DNA of 64,000 bases, taken from JBLNDJ01 sp050261515. Lineage in GTDB: Bacteria; Acidobacteriota; Terriglobia; Bryobacterales; Bryobacteraceae. How positions within the stretch are numbered: the first letter of the stretch is position 1; each line of letters opens with the position of its first letter. The stretch is taken from contig JBLNDJ010000060.1 of assembly GCA_050261515.1 (NCBI GenBank), forward strand, positions 124,001 through 188,000. Direction: 5' to 3'. This document shows, piece by piece, positions 1 through 8,094 of this stretch. The notes beneath the pieces are model-generated. The model worked only from the letters and a program-made list of their open reading frames with translations. It did not search any database and was not told the DNA's origin. The position numbers were made by a program, and so were the translations under genes.

Positions 1-2
1 CG

Positions 3-359
3 CTGTTGCTGTTGTGGAGCGTCGGGCCGATGATCGAAGGCCGGAAGGTGGCGGCGCCGGCCGCGGTAATGCTCGAAGCGACGCGCGGCGGGGCGGACGG
101 GTTGCGGGCGCATGCGCCCGAGAAGACGCCGCTCGATTTGACGCTGGACTTGACGGGGGTGGCGATGCTGCCCGCCTATCAGGTGAAGATCGTGGATGCG
201 AACGGGGCGCCGGTGATGCAATCGGCTGCGCAGCCAGTTGAAGGCAAGCTGGCGCTCAGGGCGCCGGGGCGGCTCCGGCGCGGGATGTATTGGGTGCGGG
301 TGTATGACAAGGCGGAGCCTGGAGCGGTGCTGCGGGAGTACGGGTTGGAGTTGGAATAG
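3..359 (+). CDS. C-terminal end of an unrecognised protein (5' end outside window)
   Basis: The reading frame is open at the left edge of the window and ends with TAG at 357-359, so only the last 119 codons are visible. A short hydrophobic stretch (LLLLWSVG) at the edge is followed by a region that reads like a single beta-sandwich domain, ending in GMYWVRVYDKAEPG and EYGLELE. This layout, a membrane segment followed by a small extracytoplasmic beta domain, is common in acidobacterial anti-sigma-factor-like proteins. No zinc-binding N-terminus can be seen to confirm that, so the function is left open. It converges on the next gene across a heptamer repeat. Confidence 0.6.
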   Translation: MLLLWSVGPMIEGRKVAAPAAVMLEATRGGADGLRAHAPEKTPLDLTLDLTGVAMLPAYQVKIVDANGAPVMQSAAQPVEGKLALRAPGRLRRGMYWVRVYDKAEPGAVLREYGLELE

Positions 360-360
360 G

Positions 361-388
361 GAAGCGAGAAGCTGGAAGCTGGAAGCTA
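361..388. repeat. Heptamer tandem repeat, four units of GAAGCNN
   Basis: Four head-to-tail 7-base units (GAAGCGA, GAAGCTG, GAAGCTG, GAAGCTA) lie just after the stop of the rightward gene and touch the stop of the leftward gene. The same heptamer family, on the opposite strand, forms a longer array at 48641-48717, also between two convergent genes. Confidence 0.8.
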
Positions 389-1057
389 GAAAACCCGGCG
401 GGTGAGGCGGGCGGGGTTGAACTTGGCTGTATCGGCTACGGCCATGACCGCCATGACTCCGGCTTGAACGGGGTCGGTTACTACGAAGTCCGCGGCGTCC
501 GGGACGCTTCCTGCCATATTCAAGCTGATGACGAGCAGGCCTTGGGATCTCACTTCCCGGACGGCTTGTTCGATTTCTCCTCCCATGAGCGAGCCGGCCA
601 GCACCAGGGCTTTGGCCCGGGGGAGGCGGGAGACGGCCCGGACGGCGTCGGCTAGCGATTGCTCGCCGACGAGCGGGATTGTATCGACCGAGATGTGCTC
701 TCCGCGAATGTTGTGGCGGTCGGCTTCGGAGATGGCTCCGATGGCGACCTGGCCGACTTGCGCCCCCCCTCCCATGATGATGATGCGCTTGCCGTAGATC
801 TTCTGGAGGGTGTGGACGAGGGTGGCGCGGCGGACGACCTGGAGTTTCTCGAGGTCGTTCGTCAAGTCGGCGGGTTGGCCGGGCAGTTCCACTTCGAAAT
901 AGATTCGCGCCGCGGGCGGGCGGTTTTCGACGATCTCCACCAGCGTGATGTCTCCGCTGTGCGCGGCGATCACGCCGGTGAGGATGTGCATGACTCCGGG
1001 GCCGGCATCGGCCTCGATCAGAATTCCGATTTTTCCGCCCGCGACAGGTTCAGGCAT
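386..1057 (-). CDS. ACT-domain protein with DUF5612-like C-terminal domain
   Basis: The 223-residue protein has an N-terminal ACT-like domain (about residues 8-75, starting KIGILIEADAGPGVMHILTG), a fold that usually binds amino acids or other small ligands. A second domain opens with a glycine-rich turn (RIIIMGGGAQVGQVAIG, about residues 91-107) and looks Rossmann-like. The arrangement resembles ACT/DUF5612 proteins known from methanogens and some bacteria, whose role is unknown; the family name is from memory. It is the last gene of the gnd operon. Its start overlaps the end of the KdsC-like gene by 8 bases, which suggests translational coupling. A regulatory or ligand-sensing role in sugar-phosphate metabolism is only an inference from position. 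Confidence 0.7.
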   Translation of the reverse strand: MPEPVAGGKIGILIEADAGPGVMHILTGVIAAHSGDITLVEIVENRPPAARIYFEVELPGQPADLTNDLEKLQVVRRATLVHTLQKIYGKRIIIMGGGAQVGQVAIGAISEADRHNIRGEHISVDTIPLVGEQSLADAVRAVSRLPRAKALVLAGSLMGGEIEQAVREVRSQGLLVISLNMAGSVPDAADFVVTDPVQAGVMAVMAVADTAKFNPARLTRRVF

Positions 1058-1601
1058 CGCAGATCTCGTATTTCTTGAGTAGATCGTCCCAGTGGCCCTG
1101 GGCTTTGAGGAGCAGCTCGCAGACTTCGCGGACCGCTCCCCGGCCGCCTTCGGCTTCGGTGACGAGGTGCGCGCTGCGCTTCACCTCAGGCCTGGAGTTG
1201 GCCGGGGCGATGCCTAGCGCCACCCGGCGCATGATGACGACGTCGGTCAGGTCGTCTCCGATGTAGGCCACCTGGTCTCGCGTGAAACCCGACTTCTTCA
1301 GGATTTCTTCGAGAATGGGGATTTTCTCGATGTGGCCCTGGTAGATGTAGGTGAAGTGGCACTGGCGGCAGCGCTCTTCGGTCGCGGGCGACACCCGGCC
1401 GCTGATGACACCGGTCTCGATGCCTTTCCAGCTCAGCCACTGGAGCGCGATGCCGTCCTGCGTGTCGAAGCCTTTGGTTTCGACCATGCGGCCGGCCGGG
1501 TCGGGGACGTTGTAGAGCTTGCCATCCGTCAGGACTCCGTCTACGTCCATGAGGAGGAGCTTGATGTTCGCTGCAAGCCTGTTGATGTCTACTTTTTCCA
1601 T
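1050..1601 (-). CDS. KdsC-like HAD phosphatase
   Basis: This 183-residue protein belongs to the HAD superfamily, KdsC type (3-deoxy-D-manno-octulosonate-8-phosphate phosphatase). Motif I is LLLMDVDGVLTDG (about residues 16-28) with the two catalytic aspartates. VISGR forms motif II, and GDDLTDVVIMRRVALGIAP gives the late acidic motif followed by the C-cap typical of KdsC. The length matches the family. The start chosen is ATG at 1601, which overlaps the upstream HAD gene by 13 bases; a longer upstream frame is just antisense-like sequence of that gene. KdsC paralogues also act on other sugar phosphates. Its neighbours are gnd and a phosphofructokinase rather than kdsA or kdsB, so the substrate is uncertain. 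Confidence 0.85.
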   Translation of the reverse strand: MEKVDINRLAANIKLLLMDVDGVLTDGKLYNVPDPAGRMVETKGFDTQDGIALQWLSWKGIETGVISGRVSPATEERCRQCHFTYIYQGHIEKIPILEEILKKSGFTRDQVAYIGDDLTDVVIMRRVALGIAPANSRPEVKRSAHLVTEAEGGRGAVREVCELLLKAQGHWDDLLKKYEICDA

Positions 1602-2476
1602 GGCGGGGTGTCGGGCAGGAGCTTCTGGAATTCCGCCACGAGTTTCGCTTCGTAGTCGGCCGTGTATTCTCCCTTGCGGAACTTGTCGGCCGCGGTGCAG
1701 AAGAACAGCTCCCAGGAGTCTTCTTCGTGGCCGGGGTTCACGGGGAAGAAGTGCGCGTTGTTGGCTCGCGCGGCCTTCATGTCTCCGGGAGCGTCGCCGA
1801 TCATAATGATTTTCGATTTGTCGTAGCGGCCTTCGGCGACCAGGTGTATGTGCTCCTTCTTGCTGCCCATCTCCTGTCCGGCGATGACGGTGACGTACTT
1901 CGCGATGTCGTGTTCCTGCCACTCGCGGACAAGAGCTTCGCCGGGCGTGGCCGAACACACAAGCACGTCGGCCCACTCGGTGATTTTTTTCAGGCTCTCG
2001 CGGACGAAGGGGAAGGGCGGGACATCGTGGACCAAGTCGGCAATCGAGGCGTTGACGGCTTCGCTCCAGCGCAGGGCTTGCGCCAGAATCGGGTCCGGGG
2101 ACTTGGCGACCTCGGCCTTCAAGGCCGGATTGCCGAGCTTCGATTCGCGGGCGATCCAGTCGCGGAGCGGCTGCGCTTCGGGGATCGCCGAGTGGCGGCG
2201 CTGCACGTCGGGCCAGTCCTTCAGCAGGTCGAAGACCATGATGACTGCCGGGAAGCGGTTGATGCCGCGCCACTGCGAATACAGGTTCACGAATTCCGCC
2301 GCGGCGCGCGCGTACTTCGAGACCGGCTGGAGATACCAGTATTTGATGATGTTCGGAATGAAGCACTCTTTGTGCTTGATCTCCATCGTATCGAAGGCGC
2401 AGCCGTCGGAGTCGATGGCTATCAGGTAGTCGTGTTTCTTGGTGAAGTTTTTGAGAGCGGCCTGGGGGTCAGACAT
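1589..2476 (-). CDS. HAD-family hydrolase (phosphatase)
   Basis: The 295-residue protein has HAD motif I as YLIAIDSDGCAFDTM (about residues 17-31, with DSD as the catalytic aspartates), motif II around LVCSATPG, and motif III/IV as SKIIMIGDAPGDMKAARANN. It therefore hydrolyses a phosphate ester, most likely a small soluble metabolite, in the cytoplasm. The substrate cannot be read from sequence. The large insertion between motifs I and II (about 130 residues, rich in Trp and aromatics) is a helical cap that sets specificity. It follows the phosphofructokinase by 12 bases and overlaps the KdsC-like gene, so it belongs to the same operon. Confidence 0.85.
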   Translation of the reverse strand: MSDPQAALKNFTKKHDYLIAIDSDGCAFDTMEIKHKECFIPNIIKYWYLQPVSKYARAAAEFVNLYSQWRGINRFPAVIMVFDLLKDWPDVQRRHSAIPEAQPLRDWIARESKLGNPALKAEVAKSPDPILAQALRWSEAVNASIADLVHDVPPFPFVRESLKKITEWADVLVCSATPGEALVREWQEHDIAKYVTVIAGQEMGSKKEHIHLVAEGRYDKSKIIMIGDAPGDMKAARANNAHFFPVNPGHEEDSWELFFCTAADKFRKGEYTADYEAKLVAEFQKLLPDTPPWKK

Positions 2477-2488
2477 AATAATTTTCCT

Positions 2489-3787
2489 CTATTTGGACGC
2501 GGCAGCGGCGTAGGCCTGCGGCACGTAAGCCGGCAGTTTCTTGTCCGCGAATAGCGGCTTCAAACGCGCGAAGCGCTGCAAGCCGTTGACGAGCGGAACG
2601 CTCACCCAATCGTCTCCGATCAGCGGGCGGGCGTAGCGGATAAAATCATCGGTGACGTCGATGCGATTGGGCGCGATCCACTGCGCCGGAAACTTTCGCT
2701 CGGAGTTGGCGACGGCGTCGAGCGGCACTTTATCGTAATCGACTCCGTAGACCGGGCCGGGGCGGCGCAGGATTGTAGACATATAGCCCGAGCCGTGTTC
2801 GACGGCTATGGAGACCGCGTTGCGGCCGACTTTGTACGCTTCTTCGAGATCGACCGGCGAGGCGTAGATCATGGCCGCGCGCTGGTCGGTTCCGGGGACC
2901 TGGCCCCGGGCCGCGCCGCGCGCTTTGAGTCCCGAGCGGTTCAGGTGATTCACGACGATCTGCTGCGCCGTGAACGTGCTCGAGCTGAAGGTCGTGTGAC
3001 CGAAGGAGTCTTTCAATTCGCCGAGATCGCCGACGTCGAAGCCTTCGCTGACGACGACGATGCAGCGCCCGCTGCGGTTCAGCTCGTCGTTGACGTGATC
3101 GGTCAGCTCGGCGAGCGAGAGGCCGGATTCGCGCATGTAGATCTGGAGCGGCATCTCGCGGTTGGGGTCGGCGAGGCGCGCGGCGGCGGGGATGAAGCCG
3201 ATCTTGCGGCCCATCACCTGGATGACGAGCACGGGGTCGGCGGGCGAGGAGCCCATGTTCTCCTCGTTCGCGTCCTGGATGTTGTAGGCCCAGTAGCGCG
3301 CCACGCTGCCGTAGCCGGGCGTGTGATCAATCAGCTTGAACTCGGTGTCGCCGACGTCGTTATCGATGGTCTTGGAAACGCCGACGCCGATAAGATCGAG
3401 GCCGCGCTGGTGCGCGAGTTTCGCGACCTTGTTGGCGGTGTCCATCGAGTCGTTGCCGCCGATGTAGAAGAAATAGCCGACCTGGTGCGCCTTGAACACT
3501 TCGATGACGCGCTCGAAATCGGCTTCCTGCTTGCTCTTGAGCTTATAGCGGCAGGTCCCGATGGAGCCCGCGGCGGGCGTGGTGCGAAGCAGGCGGATCT
3601 CTTCCTCGGGCTGCGCGGTCAGATCGAGCAGCTCCTCTTTGAGGACGCCCTCGATGCCGTGCCAGCCGCCGTAGACCCGGCCGAAACGGTCCGGGTAGTC
3701 CGCGCAGGCTTCGATGATGCCGCGAAGCGAGTTATTGATGACGGGAGAGGGGCCGCCGGATTGGGCGACCACGACGTTCTTATTCAT
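2489..3787 (-). CDS. pfp: PPi-dependent 6-phosphofructokinase
   Basis: The 432-residue phosphofructokinase catalyses the interconversion of fructose 6-phosphate and fructose 1,6-bisphosphate. Two features mark it as the pyrophosphate type: the GGND sequence at about residues 110-113, where ATP enzymes have GGDGS, and the lysine of KTIDND at about 139-144, which blocks ATP and favours PPi. The N-terminus (VVVAQSGGPSPVIN) is canonical, which supports the ATG at 3787. It sits 6 bases after gnd and 12 bases before the HAD gene. A reversible PPi enzyme could serve glycolysis and gluconeogenesis. The gene symbol refers to the function class, not to strict orthology. Confidence 0.92.
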   Translation of the reverse strand: MNKNVVVAQSGGPSPVINNSLRGIIEACADYPDRFGRVYGGWHGIEGVLKEELLDLTAQPEEEIRLLRTTPAAGSIGTCRYKLKSKQEADFERVIEVFKAHQVGYFFYIGGNDSMDTANKVAKLAHQRGLDLIGVGVSKTIDNDVGDTEFKLIDHTPGYGSVARYWAYNIQDANEENMGSSPADPVLVIQVMGRKIGFIPAAARLADPNREMPLQIYMRESGLSLAELTDHVNDELNRSGRCIVVVSEGFDVGDLGELKDSFGHTTFSSSTFTAQQIVVNHLNRSGLKARGAARGQVPGTDQRAAMIYASPVDLEEAYKVGRNAVSIAVEHGSGYMSTILRRPGPVYGVDYDKVPLDAVANSERKFPAQWIAPNRIDVTDDFIRYARPLIGDDWVSVPLVNGLQRFARLKPLFADKKLPAYVPQAYAAAASK

Positions 3788-3793
3788 GACTGG

Positions 3794-5206
3794 TTAGTTC
3801 CACTCAGTATGGAAAGTCGTTCCGCGCGGGCGGTCGATGCGCTCGTACTTGTGCGCGCCAAAGTAGTCGCGCAGGCCTTGCAGCATGTTCGCCGGGAGGC
3901 GCTCTTCGCGATAGCTGTCGATGTAGCCGAGTGAGGCCGCGAGGCCGAGCACCGGGATGCCCTGCTCGACGCATTTCGCCACGACATCGCGGAGGCTGCC
4001 CTGCAGTTCGTTGGCGATGCCGCTGAAGGGATCGACGACGAGCAGGTTCGGCAGCTCAGGATTCGCGACAAAGGCCTGCTTGATCGGGTCGAGGAGCTTG
4101 GCGCGGATGATGCAGCCGCCCTTCCAGCTTCGCGCGATCTCGGAGAAGTGCAGGTTGTAGCCGTATTCCTTCGATGCCTCGCGCATGAGGGCGAAGCCCT
4201 GCGCGTAGCAGGTGACAATGGCGAGCCGCATGGCCTGGCGGAGCTTTTCGATGAAGGCCTGCTTGCCGCGCGAGAGCGGCTTGCGGGCCGGGCCGGTGAG
4301 GATCTTCGAGGCGGCGACGCGCTCGTCCTTGGCGCCGGAGAGGATGCGGCCTTCGAGCGCGGCGTTGATGGTCGGGATGGCGATGCCGAGATCGAGGGCG
4401 TTCTGCGAAGTCCACTTTCCGGTGCCCTTCTGGCCGGCTTTGTCGAGGATGAGATCGACGACGGGCGTTTGGGTTTCGGGGTCCTTCTTGGCGAGCACGG
4501 CCGCGGAGATTTCGATCAGGTAGGAGTTCAGTTCGGTCTGGTTCCAGGCGGCGAAGACCTTCGCCATCTCGGGGGCTTTCATCCCGAGGGCGTTCTTCAT
4601 GATGTCGTAGGCCTCGGAGATGAGCTCCATGATGCCGTACTCGATGCCGTTGTGGACCATCTTGACGTAGTGGCCCGCGCCGCCTTTGCCGATATAGGCG
4701 CAGCAGGGGCCGTCCTCGGTCTGGGCCGCGATGGAGGTCAAAATGGGCTCGACCTTGCGGTAGGCGTCCTCGGGTCCGCCGGGCATGATGGCGGGGCCGA
4801 GCAGCGCGCCTTCCTCACCGCCGCTGACGCCGGTGCCGATGTAGAGGATGCCGGTGGGCTCGAGCTCTTTGCCGCGGCGGTCGGTGTCTTTGAAGAAGGA
4901 GTTGCCGCCGTCGATGAGGATGTCGCCGGGCTCGAGATGCGGCTTGATGCCTTCGATGACGGAATCGACCGGCTTGCCCGCGGGGACCATCATGAGAATG
5001 CGGCGGGGTTTTTCGAGCGCGGCGGCGAGATCGGCGAGCGATTTCACCGTGGTCATGTTCTTGCCAGCCCACTTGTGCGCGGCCGCGGCGGCCTGCTTCT
5101 CGTCGAGATCGAACCCGGCGACAGCAAAGCCGTGACTTTCGATGTTTAAAGCGAGATTCTGGCCCATGACTCCGAGGCCGATGACGCCGAAATTATAGTT
5201 GCTCAT
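3794..5206 (-). CDS. gnd: 6-phosphogluconate dehydrogenase, decarboxylating
   Basis: The 470-residue enzyme oxidises 6-phosphogluconate to ribulose 5-phosphate and CO2 with NAD(P)+ in the oxidative pentose phosphate pathway. The N-terminal Rossmann domain has GLGVMGQNLALNI (residues 10-22). KMVHNGIEYG is the substrate-binding and catalytic segment, and LDKAGQKGTGKWTS is the 6PGDH signature. The length equals that of long-form homodimeric enzymes such as E. coli Gnd. The ATG at 5206 has a GGAGG ribosome site 5 bases upstream. It is the first gene of a leftward operon that continues with pfp, two phosphatases and the ACT protein. Confidence 0.97.
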   Translation of the reverse strand: MSNYNFGVIGLGVMGQNLALNIESHGFAVAGFDLDEKQAAAAAHKWAGKNMTTVKSLADLAAALEKPRRILMMVPAGKPVDSVIEGIKPHLEPGDILIDGGNSFFKDTDRRGKELEPTGILYIGTGVSGGEEGALLGPAIMPGGPEDAYRKVEPILTSIAAQTEDGPCCAYIGKGGAGHYVKMVHNGIEYGIMELISEAYDIMKNALGMKAPEMAKVFAAWNQTELNSYLIEISAAVLAKKDPETQTPVVDLILDKAGQKGTGKWTSQNALDLGIAIPTINAALEGRILSGAKDERVAASKILTGPARKPLSRGKQAFIEKLRQAMRLAIVTCYAQGFALMREASKEYGYNLHFSEIARSWKGGCIIRAKLLDPIKQAFVANPELPNLLVVDPFSGIANELQGSLRDVVAKCVEQGIPVLGLAASLGYIDSYREERLPANMLQGLRDYFGAHKYERIDRPRGTTFHTEWN

Positions 5207-5301
5207 GATTCCTCCAGGGGTGCCGGAACTTTAAAAATCACAGGATATCATTGAGCTGTTGCGGCGCGTTCTGCGCGTTCGTTAAACAGAAGGGGGATGC
5301 G

Positions 5302-6045
5302 ATGAGCGTTACAGAGATTGCTGCGGACGTTTACCGTCTCTCGGTCTATGTGCCCGAGATCGATTTGCAGTTCAACCATTTCTTGGTGCGAGATGAGGAG
5401 CCGCTGCTGTATCACGCCGGGCTGAGGGCGACGTTTCCCGCGGTGCGCGAGGCGGTGGCGCAGGTGATGGACCCGGCGAAGATCCGGTGGATCGGGTTCA
5501 GCCATTTCGAATCGGACGAGTGCGGATCGCTGAACCAGTGGCTGGAGATCGCGCCCCAGGCGCAGGCGGTGTGCGGAGTGCTGGGGGCGCTCGTGAGCCT
5601 CAACGATTTCGCGAACCGCGCGCCGCGCGCGATGAATGATGGTGAGACGCTTACGACCGGGCGGCGGCGCTTCCGCTACTGCCGCACGGCGCACGTGCCG
5701 CACGGGTGGGATGCGGGCGTGATGTTCGAGGAGACGGACCGCACCCTGTTCTGCTCGGACCTTTTTCATCAATGGGGCGACGTGGAGCCTGTGACGGAAT
5801 CCGATATTCTCGGGCGCGCCCGGAAAACGCTGGTGGACGGGCAGGCGGGGCCGTTCGCGGGGTACGTTCCGTACACGCATGAGACGGGACGCGTTTTGCA
5901 CGGGCTCGCCGATTTGAAACCGGCGACGCTGGCGACGATGCACGGGTCGAGCTTTCGGGGGGACGGCGAGGCCGCGTTGCGGGACCTCGCCGTTATTTTC
6001 AAAGAGGTGCTGGGGCCTCCGGAGGCGGCGGCGAAAACGGCATAA
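5302..6045 (+). CDS. Flavodiiron-like metallo-beta-lactamase-fold protein (oxygen-binding diiron domain)
   Basis: This 247-residue protein has only the MBL half of flavodiiron proteins. The metal-ligand block is HFESDECG (about residues 71-78), where the classical motif is HxExDH, so the last His is Glu here. Further ligand candidates are the His residues of HVPHGWD, the Asp of CSDLFHQWG and the His of TMHGSSFRG. No flavodoxin domain follows, so it would need a separate electron donor, or it only binds O2 as described for ODP-type chemosensors. The ATG at 5302 has an AGGGGG ribosome site, so it is preferred over an upstream in-frame start at 5251. It is divergent from gnd. Confidence 0.8.
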   Translation: MSVTEIAADVYRLSVYVPEIDLQFNHFLVRDEEPLLYHAGLRATFPAVREAVAQVMDPAKIRWIGFSHFESDECGSLNQWLEIAPQAQAVCGVLGALVSLNDFANRAPRAMNDGETLTTGRRRFRYCRTAHVPHGWDAGVMFEETDRTLFCSDLFHQWGDVEPVTESDILGRARKTLVDGQAGPFAGYVPYTHETGRVLHGLADLKPATLATMHGSSFRGDGEAALRDLAVIFKEVLGPPEAAAKTA

Positions 6046-6060
6046 CCGCCGGCCGCGGTT
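6044..6060. terminator. Inverted repeat between convergent genes
   Basis: AACCGC-CGGCC-GCGGTT is a perfect 6-bp stem with a 5-base loop. It lies exactly between the stop of the MBL gene and that of the M2 peptidase gene. It has no long T run, so a shared bidirectional terminator is plausible but not certain. Confidence 0.45.
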
Positions 6061-6063
6061 CAG

Positions 6064-7860
6064 TTACCAGCCGACGGGCTTGCCTTTGTTCTGCTCGTCG
6101 AGCCACTTCTGGAGCGGCGCGAAGTAGTCGCGGATGGCGGTGGCGTCCATCTGGCGCTGGCCCGTGAGGGCTTCGAGCGCATCCGGCCAGGGCTTGCTCA
6201 AACCCATCTCGAGCATCGCGTTCAGTCGGCGTCCGGCTTCCTTGTCATCGTAGACCGAGCAGCGGTGGAGAGGCCCTTTGCAATCGGCGATCTGCGCGAG
6301 CGCCCGGTGGAACTGGAACTGCAGGATGTCCGCCAGGAAGTAGCGCGTGTAGGGCACGTTGGCCGGGACGTGATACTTCGCGCCGGGGTCGAAGTCGGCT
6401 TCGGTGCGCTCGACCGGCGGCGCGATTCCCTGATACTTCAGCCGCAGGGCCCACCACGTCTCGTTGTATTTCTCCGGCGGAATCTCGCCCGAAAACACCT
6501 TCCAGCGCCACTGATCGATCAGCAGTCCGAATGGCAGGAACGAGAGCTTATCGAGCGCGCGCGTGAGCAGCAGGCCGATGTCCTTCGACGCGTCGGGCGC
6601 TTCCTTGAGGAAGCCGAGCTTCACGAGATACTCAGGCGTGATCGAGAGGGCAATGGTGTCGCCGATGGCTTCGTGGAAGCCGTCGTTGGCGCTGTCGCGG
6701 AACAGGTACGGCTGCCGGTTGTAGGCGCGCTGGTAGATGTTGTGACCGAGCTCGTGGTGGATGGTGCTGAAGTCTTCGCCCGTGATGTCGATGCACATTT
6801 TGAGACGGATATCGTCGACGGCGTCGATGTCCCAGGCGCTCGCGTGGCAGACGACGTCGCGGTCGCGCGGCTTGACGAAGAGCGACCGCTCCCAGAACGT
6901 CTGCGGGAGCGGCGCGAATCCGAGCGAGGTGAAGAAGCCTTCGCCGTAGCGGACCATTTTGAGGTAATCGGTGTTGCGCGATTTCAAGATTTGCGTGAGG
7001 TCGTAGCCGGGATCGGCGTCCTTGGGAGCGACGAGCGGGTAGATGTTGTCCCAGCTCTGCGCCCACATGTTGCCGAGCAGGTGCGCGGGGATGGGACCTG
7101 AGGCGGGCACGGCGTCGCCGTACTTCTCGCGCAGCTTCGAACGGACGTAGGCGTGGAGCGAGACGTAGAGCGGCCGGACCTGCTCCCAGAGGCGATCGAC
7201 TTCCCTGGCGAAAGCGTCCGGGGGCATGTCGTACTTCGAGCGCCACATGGCTCCCATGTCGGCGAAGCCAAGCTCGCGCGCGCCCTTGTTGCCGAGCTCG
7301 ACGTAGCGGACGAAGTCCTTGCGCATCGGCGGCGAGATGGTGTGCCAGCCGCGCCAGACGTCAAGCAACTGGTTCGCGTCGCGGCTGTTCGCCATGATGC
7401 GGGTGATTTCTTCAAGATCGAGGCACTTGGACTGGTCTCCGCCGGGGCAGTACTTGCCGCGGCCGTAAACGCCTTCCATGGAGGCGACGATGCGGGTGAG
7501 CTCGGCGGCCTCTTTCGGGTCGGCGGGCGCGGCGAGCGTGAGGGAAAGTTTGAGGAGCTTGAACTTGCGCGCGAGCTCGGGTGAGAGCTTGAGCTTGTCG
7601 AAGCGCGTGGCCTGCTTGGCGAACTCGACCGTGGCGGCGATGGCGCGCTCGTCGGCCTGCGCTGCCAGGATTTCGGTATCGCCGGTAATGTAAGTGGATT
7701 TCACCCACTCGGCGCGGCCGGCGTTGGTGGAAAGCTCGAGCAGCGTGCGCTCCACTTTGTCCATGAAGGCCTTGGCTTCGGCGGGGGTGGGGGGTTTTTG
7801 GGGTGCGGCGAGGGCGATCGCAAGGCAGAGGGGCGCGAGAGCGGCGAGACGGCGTTTCAT
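6064..7860 (-). CDS. M2-family peptidyl-dipeptidase (angiotensin-converting-enzyme-like), secreted
   Basis: The 598-residue zinc peptidase begins with a signal peptide (MKRRLAALAPLCLAIALAAP). The HExxH zinc motif sits at about residues 369-373 within HHELGHNIYQRAYN, and the third-ligand region is around HEAIGDTIALS. The size and the motif set match the bacterial M2 family, which removes dipeptides from peptide C-termini. Signal-peptide proteins of this kind act in the periplasm. The frame stays open another 396 bases upstream, but that part runs through a repeat array (7878-8015) and lacks coding character, so the ATG at 7860 is used. Acidobacterial genomes commonly carry such peptidases for scavenging proteins. 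Confidence 0.93.
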   Translation of the reverse strand: MKRRLAALAPLCLAIALAAPQKPPTPAEAKAFMDKVERTLLELSTNAGRAEWVKSTYITGDTEILAAQADERAIAATVEFAKQATRFDKLKLSPELARKFKLLKLSLTLAAPADPKEAAELTRIVASMEGVYGRGKYCPGGDQSKCLDLEEITRIMANSRDANQLLDVWRGWHTISPPMRKDFVRYVELGNKGARELGFADMGAMWRSKYDMPPDAFAREVDRLWEQVRPLYVSLHAYVRSKLREKYGDAVPASGPIPAHLLGNMWAQSWDNIYPLVAPKDADPGYDLTQILKSRNTDYLKMVRYGEGFFTSLGFAPLPQTFWERSLFVKPRDRDVVCHASAWDIDAVDDIRLKMCIDITGEDFSTIHHELGHNIYQRAYNRQPYLFRDSANDGFHEAIGDTIALSITPEYLVKLGFLKEAPDASKDIGLLLTRALDKLSFLPFGLLIDQWRWKVFSGEIPPEKYNETWWALRLKYQGIAPPVERTEADFDPGAKYHVPANVPYTRYFLADILQFQFHRALAQIADCKGPLHRCSVYDDKEAGRRLNAMLEMGLSKPWPDALEALTGQRQMDATAIRDYFAPLQKWLDEQNKGKPVGW

Positions 7861-7877
7861 AGGGTTTAGTGTAGTGG

Positions 7878-8015
7878 TTTCGACGGTGGGGTGTGGATAG
7901 ACGTCATTTTCGACGGGGTGTACTGGTTTTTCTACGGTTGAGCGGTGTATAGTGTTTTCGACGCTACGGCCTCGATGTGGGGTGGTTTTCGACGGCCGTG
8001 AGCGAATTTCGACGG
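7878..8015 (-). repeat. Six directly repeated CCGTCGAAA-type nonamers
   Basis: Reading leftward, CCGTCGAAA or a one-mismatch version occurs six times in the same orientation, at 7878-7886, 7908-7916, 7929-7937 (CCGTAGAAA), 7956-7964 (GCGTCGAAA), 7987-7995 and 8007-8015. The spacings are 30, 21, 27, 31 and 20 bases. Several copies are followed by A-rich, then ACACC-like sequence. The array fills the gap between the peptidase and the Fic gene. Multiple directly repeated short motifs of this kind resemble the ends of IS21-family elements, but no istA or istB is present. A regulator-binding array is the alternative. Confidence 0.75.
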
Positions 8016-8094
8016 TAGCGAGGTCGGACTGACGCCGATTTTTCAGGAGAAGCCCGTTCCGGCCGGGTCGCACGCGGCAGGTTGGGCTTGGCTT

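Noticed and set aside
4148..5149. Rightward 333-codon frame
   Set aside because: Antisense of gnd; long antisense frames are expected at this GC content.
7878..8015. CRISPR array made of the CCGTCGAAA repeats
   Set aside because: The repeat is only 9 bases, the spacing is irregular (20-31 bases), the copies carry mismatches, and no cas gene is near.
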